Shown in pieces: positions 32,466-41,951 of a stretch of DNA of 64,000 nucleotides (position 1 is its first letter; each line of letters opens with the position of its first letter). The DNA lies in contig JADJVX010000022.1 in NCBI GenBank assembly GCA_016710385.1, positions 124,001-188,000 on the forward strand, in the 5' to 3' direction. The notes beneath the pieces were generated by a model. The model was not told where the DNA came from. It worked only from the letters and a program-made list of their open reading frames with translations, and did no database searches. Origin of the DNA: Actinomycetales bacterium (GTDB lineage Bacteria; Actinomycetota; Actinomycetes; Actinomycetales; Dermatophilaceae). The position numbers and the translations under genes were made by a program.

Positions 32466-35400
32466 CTACGGCGGTGACCCGCCCGACCAATGCGCACTCT
32501 GGGCTCCGTTGTCGCAGGCAATCCACACGGATTTGCCGGTGTTCGACGCGCCCCACCAGTTGATCGTGGTGTAGGCACCGTTGCCCTGGTTCCAATACGC
32601 AAAGGTGGGTGGGTTGTTCGAACCCGAAGCCGAGCTCGGGGTTCCGTCGCTGTCGTGGACATAGCAGCGCACGGACCCTTGGAAGTTGCTCGCGGTCGAC
32701 ACGATGGTCCGCCCCGAGGCTTTGTACCCGCCCCAGCTCAGGGCGACCGTGGGTGGGGGTGGGTCGGCTGTCTGGGAGTTGGAATCGACCTGTCCGGGCA
32801 CGCCGCGGCCGGCGCTGTCCGTGATCGTCACGTGCGCCCTATCGCTCTGCGAGTAGTTGACCCCGTATCCGCCGAAGTTCCAGTTGCCTGCCATCGTCGT
32901 CGACACGTCGTAGACGTGACCGGTGTCCGTCCACACGTGGACCTGGATCGAGCGGCCGTTGCCGTCGGCGCTCACGTGCACCTGGAAGGTTGTCGGACCG
33001 TCCTTCGACAGCGAGATGGAGGGCGCCGGGATCGGACCGTAGGTGTTGACGTTCTGCGGACTTGACGTCGTGCACCGGTTGGCCTCGTTACAGACCCGCA
33101 GCGCGATCGTGTAGTTCGTTCCGTCCTGAGGCACCGAGATCGCCTGGCTGGAGAACGACTGACCCGCTGTGCTGGCCGCCGGCAGAGCACCGGCCGAAGA
33201 TCCGTTGAGCAGCCAGGTGACGCTCGAGGTTGCGCCTCGGGAGGCCGGGACCGTGTAGTTCATCCGGGCCTGGTTGTCACTCCCTGTCGGGGCGATCGTC
33301 CAGCTGCCCCAGGCGGCCGGGGTGCCGGTCGCCTGGAAGCTGCGGGCCGGACCCGTGCTGGAGTGCGCTGAGCCGCCGGTCGCATTGGTGGCGGTCACGG
33401 CATACTGGTAGGTCGTCCCGTCGTAGACCACTCCGCTGTCCTGGCACGTGGTGGCCTGGACGTTCGCGCAGATCACCTTCGGGCCCGAGCCGCCGGTGCG
33501 GTTGACCGTGTAGGTGACTGGTTTGGGGCCATTGGGGTCGACCGCGGCCCAACTGAGCGTGACGACCGCTTGGGCGCCGCCCGCCGTCTCGGTCGAGCCG
33601 ATCGTCGGTGCCACAGGCGTGCCCGGGGCACCCGAGCTCTGCCCCTTGGTGGTCGTTGCCGGACCTATGCCGGCCGCGTTGACGGGGACGACCGTGAAGT
33701 CGTAGACGTTGTTGTTGACCAGCCCGCCCGGGGCTGCACTCGTCGTGCCTCCCGGCACGGTCATGGATCCGCCACCCGTCCACGAGACTCGGTATTGCTG
33801 AACCGGGGTGCCGTCGACAACTGCTGCCGCCCAGGTGAGGGTCAGACCGTGGTCGACAGGGTTGGACGCCGTCAATCCGGTCACCGCATGCGGCACCTCG
33901 TTCGGTGTGAACGGCGCCGACGGAGCGCTGGGCTTGCTCCACCCTGCCTTGTTGTGGGCTTCCACGGTGAAGGTGATGGGACTGCCGTTCGGAACCCCCG
34001 TGATGGTGCACGGCGATGCCTGGCAGATCTTCGTCTGGCCGCCGCCGGTCAGGCGGTACTGGTCGATGGGCGCACCGTGGTTGTCAGGGATATTCCACGC
34101 CAATGTCGCCGCATGGCTCTGCAGCGCGGGGTCGGGGCGCACATTTGCCGGAGCGTCGGGGATGCCGTAAACGACGAGAGTCACGGTGCCGTTGACCTGT
34201 CGGTCGAGCCGGGTCGTATCCGTGATGTCCGTCGCGAGCACTTGGAAGGTCATCGTTCCGAAGGACGTGCCTGCGGGAGTGAGCTTGACGGTGCCGCCGT
34301 CGAAGGTCGAGGTGGCCGGCTGACCCGCGGTCTGCCGGACCCCCACCACCTTGTAGACCGGGTCGATGAGTTGCGAGCGCATGTACTGCGCGAGTTGCAC
34401 CGTCGCGGTGTCGCCTTGCTTGATGCCTTCGAGTTTCACCGGGGCGAAGGTGGGCTTCGGGGCGCCCACGACGACGATCGGGATGAGCGCCGGGACCGAC
34501 TTCGAGCCGGCCACGGAGACCTGGATCTGGCCGGTGGCCCCCGGCTTGGCGGCACCCGCAGCCACCACCTTGATGCGATGCTCACCGGAGCCGAGGATGC
34601 GCACACTGTCGATCGGGGTCTTCCACTCGGCGGAGTACCCCAACGTGGGCAGCGTCGTCGGGTCCGGCACCCACACGTGACACAGCGAGGTGACGTCGAG
34701 GGTGACCGGGTTGCCACCTTCGACCACCTTGATGGGGTCGGTGGGGCAGCGCAGCACCGGGGTGAGCGGCCCGACTTGGACGGGGATCGTCACAATGGCC
34801 CGCTTGCCGGCGGGATCGTCGAGTGCGGCTCCATCGGTGACTTCGAGGGTGATCGCCCCCGGACCGATGTAGTCAGCCAAGCCCTTGACCTGCAGGGTCG
34901 TGGGGGACTCTGCCGCGACCCCGACGCCACCCGCGGGGGAGGCCCACATCCGGTCGTTGGTGGTCGCGATCACCGGGCGTCCGGACGGAGACACCACGTA
35001 GTCACCGATCGCCTTGGAGACCTGGCCGTTCTGCGGCACCTCGATGAGAGTGCCCAGCTTGACGAAGGGCAGGCCCGAGCCGGCGCCCGGAACGTAGATC
35101 AAGGCTGCGCCGGTCGCTCCGTCGGAGTCGGTGACCTCGTAGGGGATGGCTTGCGGGGCCGAGGTCACCGGAATGGTGACGCTCCCTCCGGCGATGACCG
35201 CCCCCGGGGCGGTGACTTTGGTGAGCTTCAGGCCGGATTCCGGTCCGTCGACGTCGTAGACCCGCGAGAGCACATCGACGGTCGTAATCGGCGTGGCTCC
35301 GTCGACCTTCGCGACGGCATCCACAGCCACCGGCGGGTTGTTGAAGCCCTCCCGAGACCGGATCGTCACCGTGGTCGGAGCGCCTTGGCCGCCGTTGCCG

Positions 35401-38400
35401 GACAAGGCATAGCTGATGACCTGGGCCGGCGCAGCATTATCTTGGGTCGTCGCGAGCAGGGGGCCTTGAGCGGTCTCCAGCGCGACCCCGGGGGGGAGCG
35501 TCGGATTGAAGCGCTCCAGCGGCACCACCTCGGCGGGATCGCCCGCCCCCACTAGGTCGTTTCCGAAGATATTGATGTTGAGCTTGGCTCCCGGCTTGGC
35601 CGTGACGACATCAGGCACCGCAACAGGCGGCTGGGTCTCGCCGGCCGGCACAACAGAAATCCTGACGACGGCACTGCCGGTCTTGCCATATCGGTCGGTC
35701 ACCACGTAGGTGAACTGGTCTGTTCCGGCGCTGGTGGGATAGGCCTCATAGGTGAACGACGTCGGCGAGGAGCCCTTGATCCGGCCCAAGACCGGGCCCG
35801 ATCCCACTCCGGCGACGGTCGTGCTGTCGCCGTCGGGGTCCTGTCCCGAACTCGGCACGGGAATGGTGATCTGGTCCCCGGCGGTCAGCCGCGCTTCCAG
35901 GGTCTGGGGCAACGGGGCCTGGTTGACGACCTTCTCGCTTGGCTGCGGCTTCACCGTGACATAGGCACTGCCCGTTGTCTGGTCGCCGTCGTAGGTCTCG
36001 GCGACATATTCGATGCGCAGTGCTCGGTCGGTCTCCACCTTCACGGGCGCGACATACCGCACGCTGTCTCCCGAAAGATAGGCCGTCCCGAGGTCTGTGC
36101 CCACGCCACCGTCGCGCAGCGCAGGGTCAGTGATCCGGAACTGCCCGGCGTTGGGGCCGTCCACGACGTTGGAGGCCAACCGCAGCGGCGCCCCGCTCTC
36201 GGTGGAGTCGTTGGACAGCACCGGGATCAACACCGAGTCCCCGTCACGCACGGTCGCGATGTCGTCACGGGTGCGCGGCGCATCAGGGGTGACGGCGCCG
36301 AGTTGCGTTACCGAGATGTCACCACTGACCGCTTGCGACGAACCGTTGCTCACCGTGTAGTGGACGATCTGCGGCGAGGGGCTCAGTCCTTCATGCAGCG
36401 GCGTGATCCGCACCCATCGGCCGCGGATCACCGCCACTTCGAGCTGCTCGGCGTCAGCCACCGACGCCGACTGCACGGTGAGCATCATGCCTGCCGGGTC
36501 CACGTCGTTGGCCAGGACGTCGATCATCGCCGGCACTTGACCTCGCAGGGCGGCCATGTCGGGCATGGCCACCGGCGGCAACGGTTGGGCCGGCGGGTTG
36601 GCGACATCGACACGAATCTGGCCCTGGGCGAACGGCGAACTGCCGAAGGCGACCGAGTACTCAAGGAAGAAGGTGCCCGGACGTGACCCAGTCAGAGTGG
36701 CCGTGCCCGTGCGAAGGTCGGTCTCGACCTCCAGCCCCTCCTTGGGGGCGATGTTGCCGGCCAGGGCGAGCAGGCTTTGAGCCGTGTTGGGATCGGACCC
36801 GGGCAGATCGTTGACCAGAGGTGAGACGACGAATGCCTTCCCCACTTCGCCCCGCACGACATCGGGCAGGGTGACCGCAGCGACAGCTGTTGCCGCCGCC
36901 GGCGCCTGGGTGACGACCTTCAACTCACCGTCGGCGGGTTCACCGACGCCGTCGGTCACCTTGAACTTGATGGTCTGGGTCCCATTGCCGTCCAGGGGCG
37001 CCCCGAACTCGATCCTGCCGTCGGGTGAGGTCGAGGCCGCACCCTTCTCGACCGTTGCGTTGACCACGGTGAGCGAGTCACCGTCGTAGTCGCGCCAGTC
37101 CCCCACGATCGGCACCGACACGGTGCGCCCGGCCACGACGGTGGGGATACGCTCGGTGAAGCCGGCCCTGATCTCCGGCTTCTTGTTGTCCGTGACCTGA
37201 CGTGATTCGACGCTGAGGGTGGCCTGCGCGGTGTTGCCGGTGCCGTTGTCGACCGTGTAGGTCATCGACAAGTCTGGTGAGGCCGGCGGCAGGGTCACGA
37301 GAATGGTCTGGCGATCCGGCGAGACCGTCGCCGAGGCCCCGGGGACGCCAGGATCAGAGACAGCGCTGATGGCGAGCACTCGACCGGCCGGGTCCGAGTC
37401 GTTGTCCAGCACGTGCATGACAGTGGCGCGACCCGGCCGCGCTCCCAATCGGTCCGGCGACGCCTTCGGCTTCGGGTCCTGGGTGGCGAGCGGGTTCTGA
37501 TTTTCCGGTGCCTTGTCGCTCTGGTTGTCCTTCACCTGGGGTTTGACTTGGTCCCAGTTGTCCAAGCTACGCGAGGACTCGACATCAAACAGCCGCCCCG
37601 TTGCCGAGTCGTTGATGACCATGAGATCGCGATTGACCCGGAAGACCGGACGCGACAGGGTTCCGGCGCGGTCGACGGTGATCGGGGTGGCCTTCTGGCC
37701 GTCGCAGGATCGCACGACCGCGCCCGGCGTGCCCGCCCACGCGGCATACACGCAATCACCCAGCACAACTGGAGCCGCGGGCGTCCCCGTGCCACCGTCG
37801 AACAGGGTCACGAGCGGGTCACCGTTCAGCGGCGCCGCGAAGAGTGCCTTGGGCGTCGCGATGATCACCGCGCTGCGGTCAGGACTGGGGGCCTGCAGGA
37901 ATGCTTCCGGTGTCGCCTGCGGCAACGACGACCCACGATCGCCGAAGGACAGCGCCCCGCTGGCCCGGTCCAAGACCACGGTGCGCGTCCCCACACTCGT
38001 GATAGCCAGATCCTTGGACCCGGTCGGACCCGACCCGATGACCGCCTCACCGAAACCCTCGCCGACGGCCGGAACCGTCAACACCTTCCCGGAACTGCTG
38101 ACTGCGTGGATGCCGCCGTCGACCCCGAGCGACATGGCCATCGACCCGCCGACCGCAGCAGCTGAGCCGGCGGCCGCAGCGGGCGAACTCGCCCCAAGTT
38201 CGGCAAGCGATGGCATGTTGCTGTCGAGGACGGCCAGGGACGCAGTGGTTGCGTCAGGGGCGTAGCGGGTGGCGCGGATCTTGCCCGACTTCACGTCGAG
38301 GACGGCCAAGGACCCACCCCTCAGGTCGACCAACCCGTCCGGCGAGATCGCCACGGCGCGATCGGCCAGGGCGACCCCGAGGGACACGTCGACCGGCAGC

Positions 38401-38699
38401 AATCGGCCGCCCGACCGATCCCACGCGACGACGACCGACCGGTCTTGGCGCACGTCCAGGTCGTAACTGTTCTGGGCTCCGCCGGGCGGCATGAACACGC
38501 TGTCCAGGGCTTCCGCCGACTTGTTCAGGCGTCCGAACAGGCCGTCATGGTCGTTGGTCACCCAAACGCCTGAATCGTGGAGATCGACCTTGCGGGTTAC
38601 GTTCCCGTCTGAAACGGCTGCGAAGAACACCAGAGCGGCCACCGATACCACTGCCGACGCGACAGCAGTGAACAGGCGCCAACGACCACGACGCAACAT
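32466..38699 (-). CDS. giant membrane-anchored Ig-like / fibronectin type III protein
   Basis: 2077 residues. A membrane anchor (about 9-31, AVASAVVSVAALVFFAAVS) is followed by an extracellular part. That part begins with a region of short repeats that may be a beta-propeller (40-390). Many Ig/cadherin-like modules follow, with ND-D-DP-type calcium-loop motifs (LDNDSDPAGRVLAI, LANDVDPAGMMLTV, GQDPDGDSTTV). At least three fibronectin type III modules lie in the last 500 residues (PANVRPDPALQSHAATLAW, GLTASNPVDHGLTLTW). It corresponds to the fn3 member of PFNA clusters and would sit outside the cell beside the transmembrane kinase. Both regulatory motifs lie upstream. Confidence 0.9.
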   Translation of the reverse strand: MLRRGRWRLFTAVASAVVSVAALVFFAAVSDGNVTRKVDLHDSGVWVTNDHDGLFGRLNKSAEALDSVFMPPGGAQNSYDLDVRQDRSVVVAWDRSGGRLLPVDVSLGVALADRAVAISPDGLVDLRGGSLAVLDVKSGKIRATRYAPDATTASLAVLDSNMPSLAELGASSPAAAAGSAAAVGGSMAMSLGVDGGIHAVSSSGKVLTVPAVGEGFGEAVIGSGPTGSKDLAITSVGTRTVVLDRASGALSFGDRGSSLPQATPEAFLQAPSPDRSAVIIATPKALFAAPLNGDPLVTLFDGGTGTPAAPVVLGDCVYAAWAGTPGAVVRSCDGQKATPITVDRAGTLSRPVFRVNRDLMVINDSATGRLFDVESSRSLDNWDQVKPQVKDNQSDKAPENQNPLATQDPKPKASPDRLGARPGRATVMHVLDNDSDPAGRVLAISAVSDPGVPGASATVSPDRQTILVTLPPASPDLSMTYTVDNGTGNTAQATLSVESRQVTDNKKPEIRAGFTERIPTVVAGRTVSVPIVGDWRDYDGDSLTVVNATVEKGAASTSPDGRIEFGAPLDGNGTQTIKFKVTDGVGEPADGELKVVTQAPAAATAVAAVTLPDVVRGEVGKAFVVSPLVNDLPGSDPNTAQSLLALAGNIAPKEGLEVETDLRTGTATLTGSRPGTFFLEYSVAFGSSPFAQGQIRVDVANPPAQPLPPVAMPDMAALRGQVPAMIDVLANDVDPAGMMLTVQSASVADAEQLEVAVIRGRWVRITPLHEGLSPSPQIVHYTVSNGSSQAVSGDISVTQLGAVTPDAPRTRDDIATVRDGDSVLIPVLSNDSTESGAPLRLASNVVDGPNAGQFRITDPALRDGGVGTDLGTAYLSGDSVRYVAPVKVETDRALRIEYVAETYDGDQTTGSAYVTVKPQPSEKVVNQAPLPQTLEARLTAGDQITIPVPSSGQDPDGDSTTVAGVGSGPVLGRIKGSSPTSFTYEAYPTSAGTDQFTYVVTDRYGKTGSAVVRISVVPAGETQPPVAVPDVVTAKPGAKLNINIFGNDLVGAGDPAEVVPLERFNPTLPPGVALETAQGPLLATTQDNAAPAQVISYALSGNGGQGAPTTVTIRSREGFNNPPVAVDAVAKVDGATPITTVDVLSRVYDVDGPESGLKLTKVTAPGAVIAGGSVTIPVTSAPQAIPYEVTDSDGATGAALIYVPGAGSGLPFVKLGTLIEVPQNGQVSKAIGDYVVSPSGRPVIATTNDRMWASPAGGVGVAAESPTTLQVKGLADYIGPGAITLEVTDGAALDDPAGKRAIVTIPVQVGPLTPVLRCPTDPIKVVEGGNPVTLDVTSLCHVWVPDPTTLPTLGYSAEWKTPIDSVRILGSGEHRIKVVAAGAAKPGATGQIQVSVAGSKSVPALIPIVVVGAPKPTFAPVKLEGIKQGDTATVQLAQYMRSQLIDPVYKVVGVRQTAGQPATSTFDGGTVKLTPAGTSFGTMTFQVLATDITDTTRLDRQVNGTVTLVVYGIPDAPANVRPDPALQSHAATLAWNIPDNHGAPIDQYRLTGGGQTKICQASPCTITGVPNGSPITFTVEAHNKAGWSKPSAPSAPFTPNEVPHAVTGLTASNPVDHGLTLTWAAAVVDGTPVQQYRVSWTGGGSMTVPGGTTSAAPGGLVNNNVYDFTVVPVNAAGIGPATTTKGQSSGAPGTPVAPTIGSTETAGGAQAVVTLSWAAVDPNGPKPVTYTVNRTGGSGPKVICANVQATTCQDSGVVYDGTTYQYAVTATNATGGSAHSSTGPARSFQATGTPAAWGSWTIAPTGSDNQARMNYTVPASRGATSSVTWLLNGSSAGALPAASTAGQSFSSQAISVPQDGTNYTIALRVCNEANRCTTSSPQNVNTYGPIPAPSISLSKDGPTTFQVHVSADGNGRSIQVHVWTDTGHVYDVSTTMAGNWNFGGYGVNYSQSDRAHVTITDSAGRGVPGQVDSNSQTADPPPPTVALSWGGYKASGRTIVSTASNFQGSVRCYVHDSDGTPSSASGSNNPPTFAYWNQGNGAYTTINWWGASNTGKSVWIACDNGAQSAHWSGGSPP

Positions 38700-38794
38700 C
38701 GATCAAGACCCCCATGACGCTGACGGACGCACGCTTGGTGACGAACCGGTCATATCCAACTGGCCTGAACCGAGGGCTCGCAACCCCCTGAATA

Positions 38795-38814
38795 GGGGGG
38801 TGGCACGATCCCCC
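38795..38814. promoter_or_regulatory. diverged GGGG dyad, motif A copy 4
   Basis: Twenty bases starting GGGGGG and ending ATCCCCC, preceded by GAATA as in copies 1 and 3. It lies 96 bases upstream of the giant Ig/FN3 gene. The match to the other copies is weaker. Confidence 0.4.
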
Positions 38815-38857
38815 GTTATGCCCGATCCTTGAGCTTCCGCTACGTTATGAGGCGGTT

Positions 38858-38874
38858 GTCGCACCAGTGTCGCG
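38858..38874. promoter_or_regulatory. GTCGCA direct-repeat element, motif B copy 3
   Basis: GTCGCACCAGTGTCGCG, 14 of 17 bases identical to the copies at 11397 and 44571, with the same 11-base period. It lies 159 bases upstream of the giant gene. Confidence 0.5.
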
Positions 38875-38948
38875 TTTTGACCGCATCTTGGATGCTTGGG
38901 GGGCCAGGCGGATCGACGAGACGCGTCGTCAGTCCGAAAGGGGGGGCC

Positions 38949-39629
38949 GTGGGAACATATACGGCCGGCACATACTTGGCTCGTCTACTTGACGACGATC
39001 CGCGCTATCGGAAGGTCTGGGAACGGCATTCCCTCCGCCCAGGACCTGGGGTGAGTGAGGCAGCCGTCTGCCGTGCCCTTGCGTGCCATCTGTGGGACGC
39101 CGGTGAACGCCCGGACTCAGATACCGAATTGCCTCGCCGACTGCGCGACCTGGTGTCCCGTGCGCTCGCCGGCCGCGTGCTCACCCGTAGGACGTTGATG
39201 TGGTTTGTCGAGGCTTTCACAATGCGGGGAGCGGATCGGGACGCCCTGCTCAGTCTGCTCAGCACTCCGGACGCTGGGGATGAGAACGCGCTCGGGAACC
39301 ACCGGGCCGACCCGCCTCACTCCCGCGCGGGCAGGACCCTGTCCCAGTCCCTCGACGGCGGCCAATCCCCCACGGCAGCAACGCATTCTCAGATGTGGGT
39401 GTCCACCCGCCAAGGCCCCGCCGGCAACGCGGGAATCATCGTGACGATGGTGCTCCCGCCGGATGCTGCAACCGCGGCGGGTGAACACCTCGACGTCCTC
39501 GTGCGTATCGGTGTGCACGAATATCACTCACGTGCGAGTCTTGCTCACATGGCACACCTGCACAGAGGGGTCGGCGTCGCACTCGGACTCGACGTGCCGA
39601 TCAGCGAGAGGCGTTCGGTCGCGGGTTGA
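38949..39629 (+). CDS. hypothetical protein with HTH-like helical N-terminus; candidate local regulator
   Basis: 226 residues from GTG 38949, chosen for the GGGGGGG just upstream; longer starts read through the promoter region. Residues 25-115 are helical (VSEAAVCRALACHLW, LPRRLRDLVSRALAGR, RTLMWFVEAF). The pattern resembles the Xre-like N-terminal region of many actinobacterial proteins. The C-terminal half is mixed alpha/beta and unrecognised. It is the only plus-strand gene in the secretion/signalling block and its 3' end overlaps the FHA gene by 29 bases. A regulatory role is inferred from orientation and the motifs before it. Confidence 0.65.
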   Translation: MGTYTAGTYLARLLDDDPRYRKVWERHSLRPGPGVSEAAVCRALACHLWDAGERPDSDTELPRRLRDLVSRALAGRVLTRRTLMWFVEAFTMRGADRDALLSLLSTPDAGDENALGNHRADPPHSRAGRTLSQSLDGGQSPTAATHSQMWVSTRQGPAGNAGIIVTMVLPPDAATAAGEHLDVLVRIGVHEYHSRASLAHMAHLHRGVGVALGLDVPISERRSVAG

Positions 39630-40353
39630 GTGGCGGCAGCAGGGCGAGGTCGTCCCTGGTGACCAGCCTGGAGGCCAATGCATATTCCACCAGCCGGGCT
39701 CGCCGCGATGATGCTAACTTTTCACTGCTGCCGTGCAATCCACGCACGCCAGCGGAGTCCAACTTCTGACAGACGTTGTCGAGTTTGCGGTTGAAACGCG
39801 TCAAAGCCCAACCCAATCGAGCTGCGGCGTCGCTGGATTGCGGGATGGATGAGCCGCCGAGTTCCCCCTTGCGCAAGGCCGGCTCGCAGAGCGCGACGAC
39901 CAACAACCGTTGGTCGGGGGTAAAGGCCACCCGCCCCACAGTGATATCCCCGGATGCCGCCTCGACCATGGCAGGTGGTGCGAAAATCCCTCTCTCGTAA
40001 CGAATATCGAACTCGTACGTCGTGGGTCCCGCCGAGAACCAGACCGTGGTGTCTCGGAAGACGATCGGCATCCGCGAGCCCGGCGGCAACCAGGCATTGA
40101 GTCCCCCGGTCGGATCAGCGATCGTCGCCGTGAGGTGGGATCCGACGTTGCTCACCCACCACATCCCTTCGAGAACGAAGATCTCGAGGAATCGCCGGTG
40201 CAGGAATGGGTTGTCGTCGATGACGACATCTCCTTCCCGCCCCAAGGTCAGTGACGCGCCAGGCTCGACGGTGAAGTCCTCACCGCAGAAGGAGACCCGC
40301 AAGGCCGTGGGCTGGGCCCCGATCAGCGGCCTCTCGTCTGCTGGCAGGCTCAT
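39601..40353 (-). CDS. FHA domain protein downstream of the Ser/Thr kinase
   Basis: 250 residues from ATG 40353, an ATGA overlap with the kinase stop. A FHA-like domain fills residues 15-110 (SLTLGREGDVVID, FLHRRFLEI), with a weaker second half than usual. The C-terminal 110 residues are helical (LGWALTRFNRKLDNVCQKL, RARLVEYALASR) and resemble the helical tail of proteins found with PknB-type kinases. It is probably a phosphothreonine reader of the kinase itself. Confidence 0.8.
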   Translation of the reverse strand: MSLPADERPLIGAQPTALRVSFCGEDFTVEPGASLTLGREGDVVIDDNPFLHRRFLEIFVLEGMWWVSNVGSHLTATIADPTGGLNAWLPPGSRMPIVFRDTTVWFSAGPTTYEFDIRYERGIFAPPAMVEAASGDITVGRVAFTPDQRLLVVALCEPALRKGELGGSSIPQSSDAAARLGWALTRFNRKLDNVCQKLDSAGVRGLHGSSEKLASSRRARLVEYALASRLVTRDDLALLPPLNPRPNASR

Positions 40354-41951
40354 GGCACACACCCAGGGATGCTCCAGTCCAGGGCCGGGTTGCTTCCGTC
40401 TGCGCGCACGACCTTCACCCGGATGCAGACCTTGGTCCCCGTTGGCACGGGAAGCTCCAGTGTCGCCACCTTGGACACGCCGGTGCTTGTCGCATCGTCG
40501 GTGCGCCACTGGAATGTGTCGCCCGGCTGAGCGGCCGAATAGCTCCAACTGAACCCGACCTTCGTGTCATCGACACGGGCGCCCCGCACGGTCACCGGAC
40601 CGGGGGGAACCAGATCGCCGCTCAGCGCCGTGTTTCCCTTCGCCGTGGAGGACGGCACGGCTGCGGGCTTGGCCGTCGAGTTGCCCCGGGTCAAGAAGAA
40701 GCCGATGGCTACGGCAACCACCAATACCGCAGCCGCCAGCGCGAGGACCCCATACCGAGGCGTCTTCTTGACGTTCTTGGCCGGCTGGTCGGACGGTTGG
40801 ACGCTGGCGGCGCCCACGGGTCCGGTGGGGTTGACCGTCCGACGAATGGTGGCATTGGACTCGATCCCGCGATTGCCCTCGGAGCGAGAGTATGAGGATG
40901 ACACGACTTGGCTCGGGGCTCCGGTCGGCATACCGGGTTGTGCCACCGAGTGGCGCATCTTCGTCCTGGCCTCAGAGACCTGCTGAACCGACTGTGGCAG
41001 TCCACCGCTCTGGTGCACCACGGGGGTCTTGAGCCGGGTTGCATCAGGGCGCCCGCCCGGCGCGCGGTGAGGCACAGTGACCGCCCCTGGACCGCTTTCA
41101 CCTTCAATAATCGGCTTGGTGGGCCGGAGCCGCAGCTCCTGTTCGACTCCGTTGAGCGCAAGAACGAAGTCACGCACCCGGCGAGGTCGTTGGTTGGGGT
41201 CCTTGTGCATCGCTTGACGCATCAGCCGGTCCAGGGAATCCGGGATCGGTAATCCGGTGGAGGGCGCGGGGAGATCCCGGATCCGCTGCATCATCTCCCA
41301 TTGGCCGTTGTGTGCGCCGACGTTCTCGAACGGCGAACGCCCCACGAGAAGGTGCCAGAGGGTCGCAGCCAGGGAGTAGACATCGCTGGAGTAGGACGCC
41401 GGGGCGGTGGCGAAGACGACCTCCGGGGGAGCCCACGGCAGGGACAGTCCCTGGTCTTCATCGTCGGCAACCTCGGCCATTTGGCCGGCGATGCCGAAGT
41501 CGGTCAGGCTTGGCTCGCCATACTTGCTCACCAGAATGTTGGCGGGCTTGATGTCGCGGTGGAGGATGCCCGCCCGGTGGGCGGTCTCCACGGCACTCCC
41601 GATCTTGACTCCGATGGACAGCACCTCGGCCACCCCGATTCGCTCGGCAGCCGCACGGTGACCCAGGCTTTGCCCGGGGAAGTACTCCATGACGATGAAC
41701 GGTCGACCATCTGCGGCCAAACCCGCGGAGAAGACCGGGACGATGTGCGGATGCGCCAGCTGGGCCATGGCGTCGGCTTCGGACTTGAACTGGCGGCGCA
41801 CCCTGTCGTCCAGATGCTGGTCGCGCAACACCTTGACGGCAACGCGGCGGCGCGGGGTGTGCTGCTCATACAGAAATACATCACCGTATCCGCCCTCACC
41901 GCTGATCTGCTCGATCGGCGACATTCCCGGCAGCTCGGGAAAGGCCGCCAT
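40350..41951 (-). CDS. transmembrane Ser/Thr protein kinase (PknB-type, Pkb2-like position)
   Basis: 533 residues from ATG 41951, which overlaps the upstream stop as TGATG with GAGG in front; a GTG at 41957 is possible. The kinase domain (10-280) has GEGGYGDVFL, VAVKVL (Lys), ILHRDIKPANIL (catalytic Asp), DFG, and APPEV in place of APE. A disordered linker includes IRRTVNPTGPV near residue 372. One membrane helix lies at about 397-420 and a small FN3-like external domain closes the protein (PGPVTVRGARVDDTKVGFSW). It would phosphorylate FHA-linked partners of the secretion cluster. Confidence 0.93.
   Translation of the reverse strand: MAAFPELPGMSPIEQISGEGGYGDVFLYEQHTPRRRVAVKVLRDQHLDDRVRRQFKSEADAMAQLAHPHIVPVFSAGLAADGRPFIVMEYFPGQSLGHRAAAERIGVAEVLSIGVKIGSAVETAHRAGILHRDIKPANILVSKYGEPSLTDFGIAGQMAEVADDEDQGLSLPWAPPEVVFATAPASYSSDVYSLAATLWHLLVGRSPFENVGAHNGQWEMMQRIRDLPAPSTGLPIPDSLDRLMRQAMHKDPNQRPRRVRDFVLALNGVEQELRLRPTKPIIEGESGPGAVTVPHRAPGGRPDATRLKTPVVHQSGGLPQSVQQVSEARTKMRHSVAQPGMPTGAPSQVVSSSYSRSEGNRGIESNATIRRTVNPTGPVGAASVQPSDQPAKNVKKTPRYGVLALAAAVLVVAVAIGFFLTRGNSTAKPAAVPSSTAKGNTALSGDLVPPGPVTVRGARVDDTKVGFSWSYSAAQPGDTFQWRTDDATSTGVSKVATLELPVPTGTKVCIRVKVVRADGSNPALDWSIPGCVP

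Larger units (their letters stand above)
38700..38948. promoter_or_regulatory. divergent promoter region with motif A-like and motif B elements
   Basis: This 249-base gap lies between the giant minus-strand gene and the only plus-strand gene of the block. It holds a diverged GGGGGG...CCCCC dyad (38795-38814), next to CCCCTGAATAGGGG, and a motif B copy (38858-38874). It is the likeliest place for a local regulator to act on both directions. Confidence 0.5.

Noticed and set aside
30147..32477. Plus-strand open frame of 776 codons opposite DUF58 and moxR copy B
   Set aside because: It is rich in His, Arg, Pro and Gln, the signature of an antisense frame over high-GC genes. The minus-strand genes have clear domains and ribosome sites.
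33570..35555. Plus-strand open frame of 661 codons within the giant Ig/FN3 gene
   Set aside because: Arg/Gly/Asp-rich shadow of the minus-strand coding sequence, with no recognisable domain.
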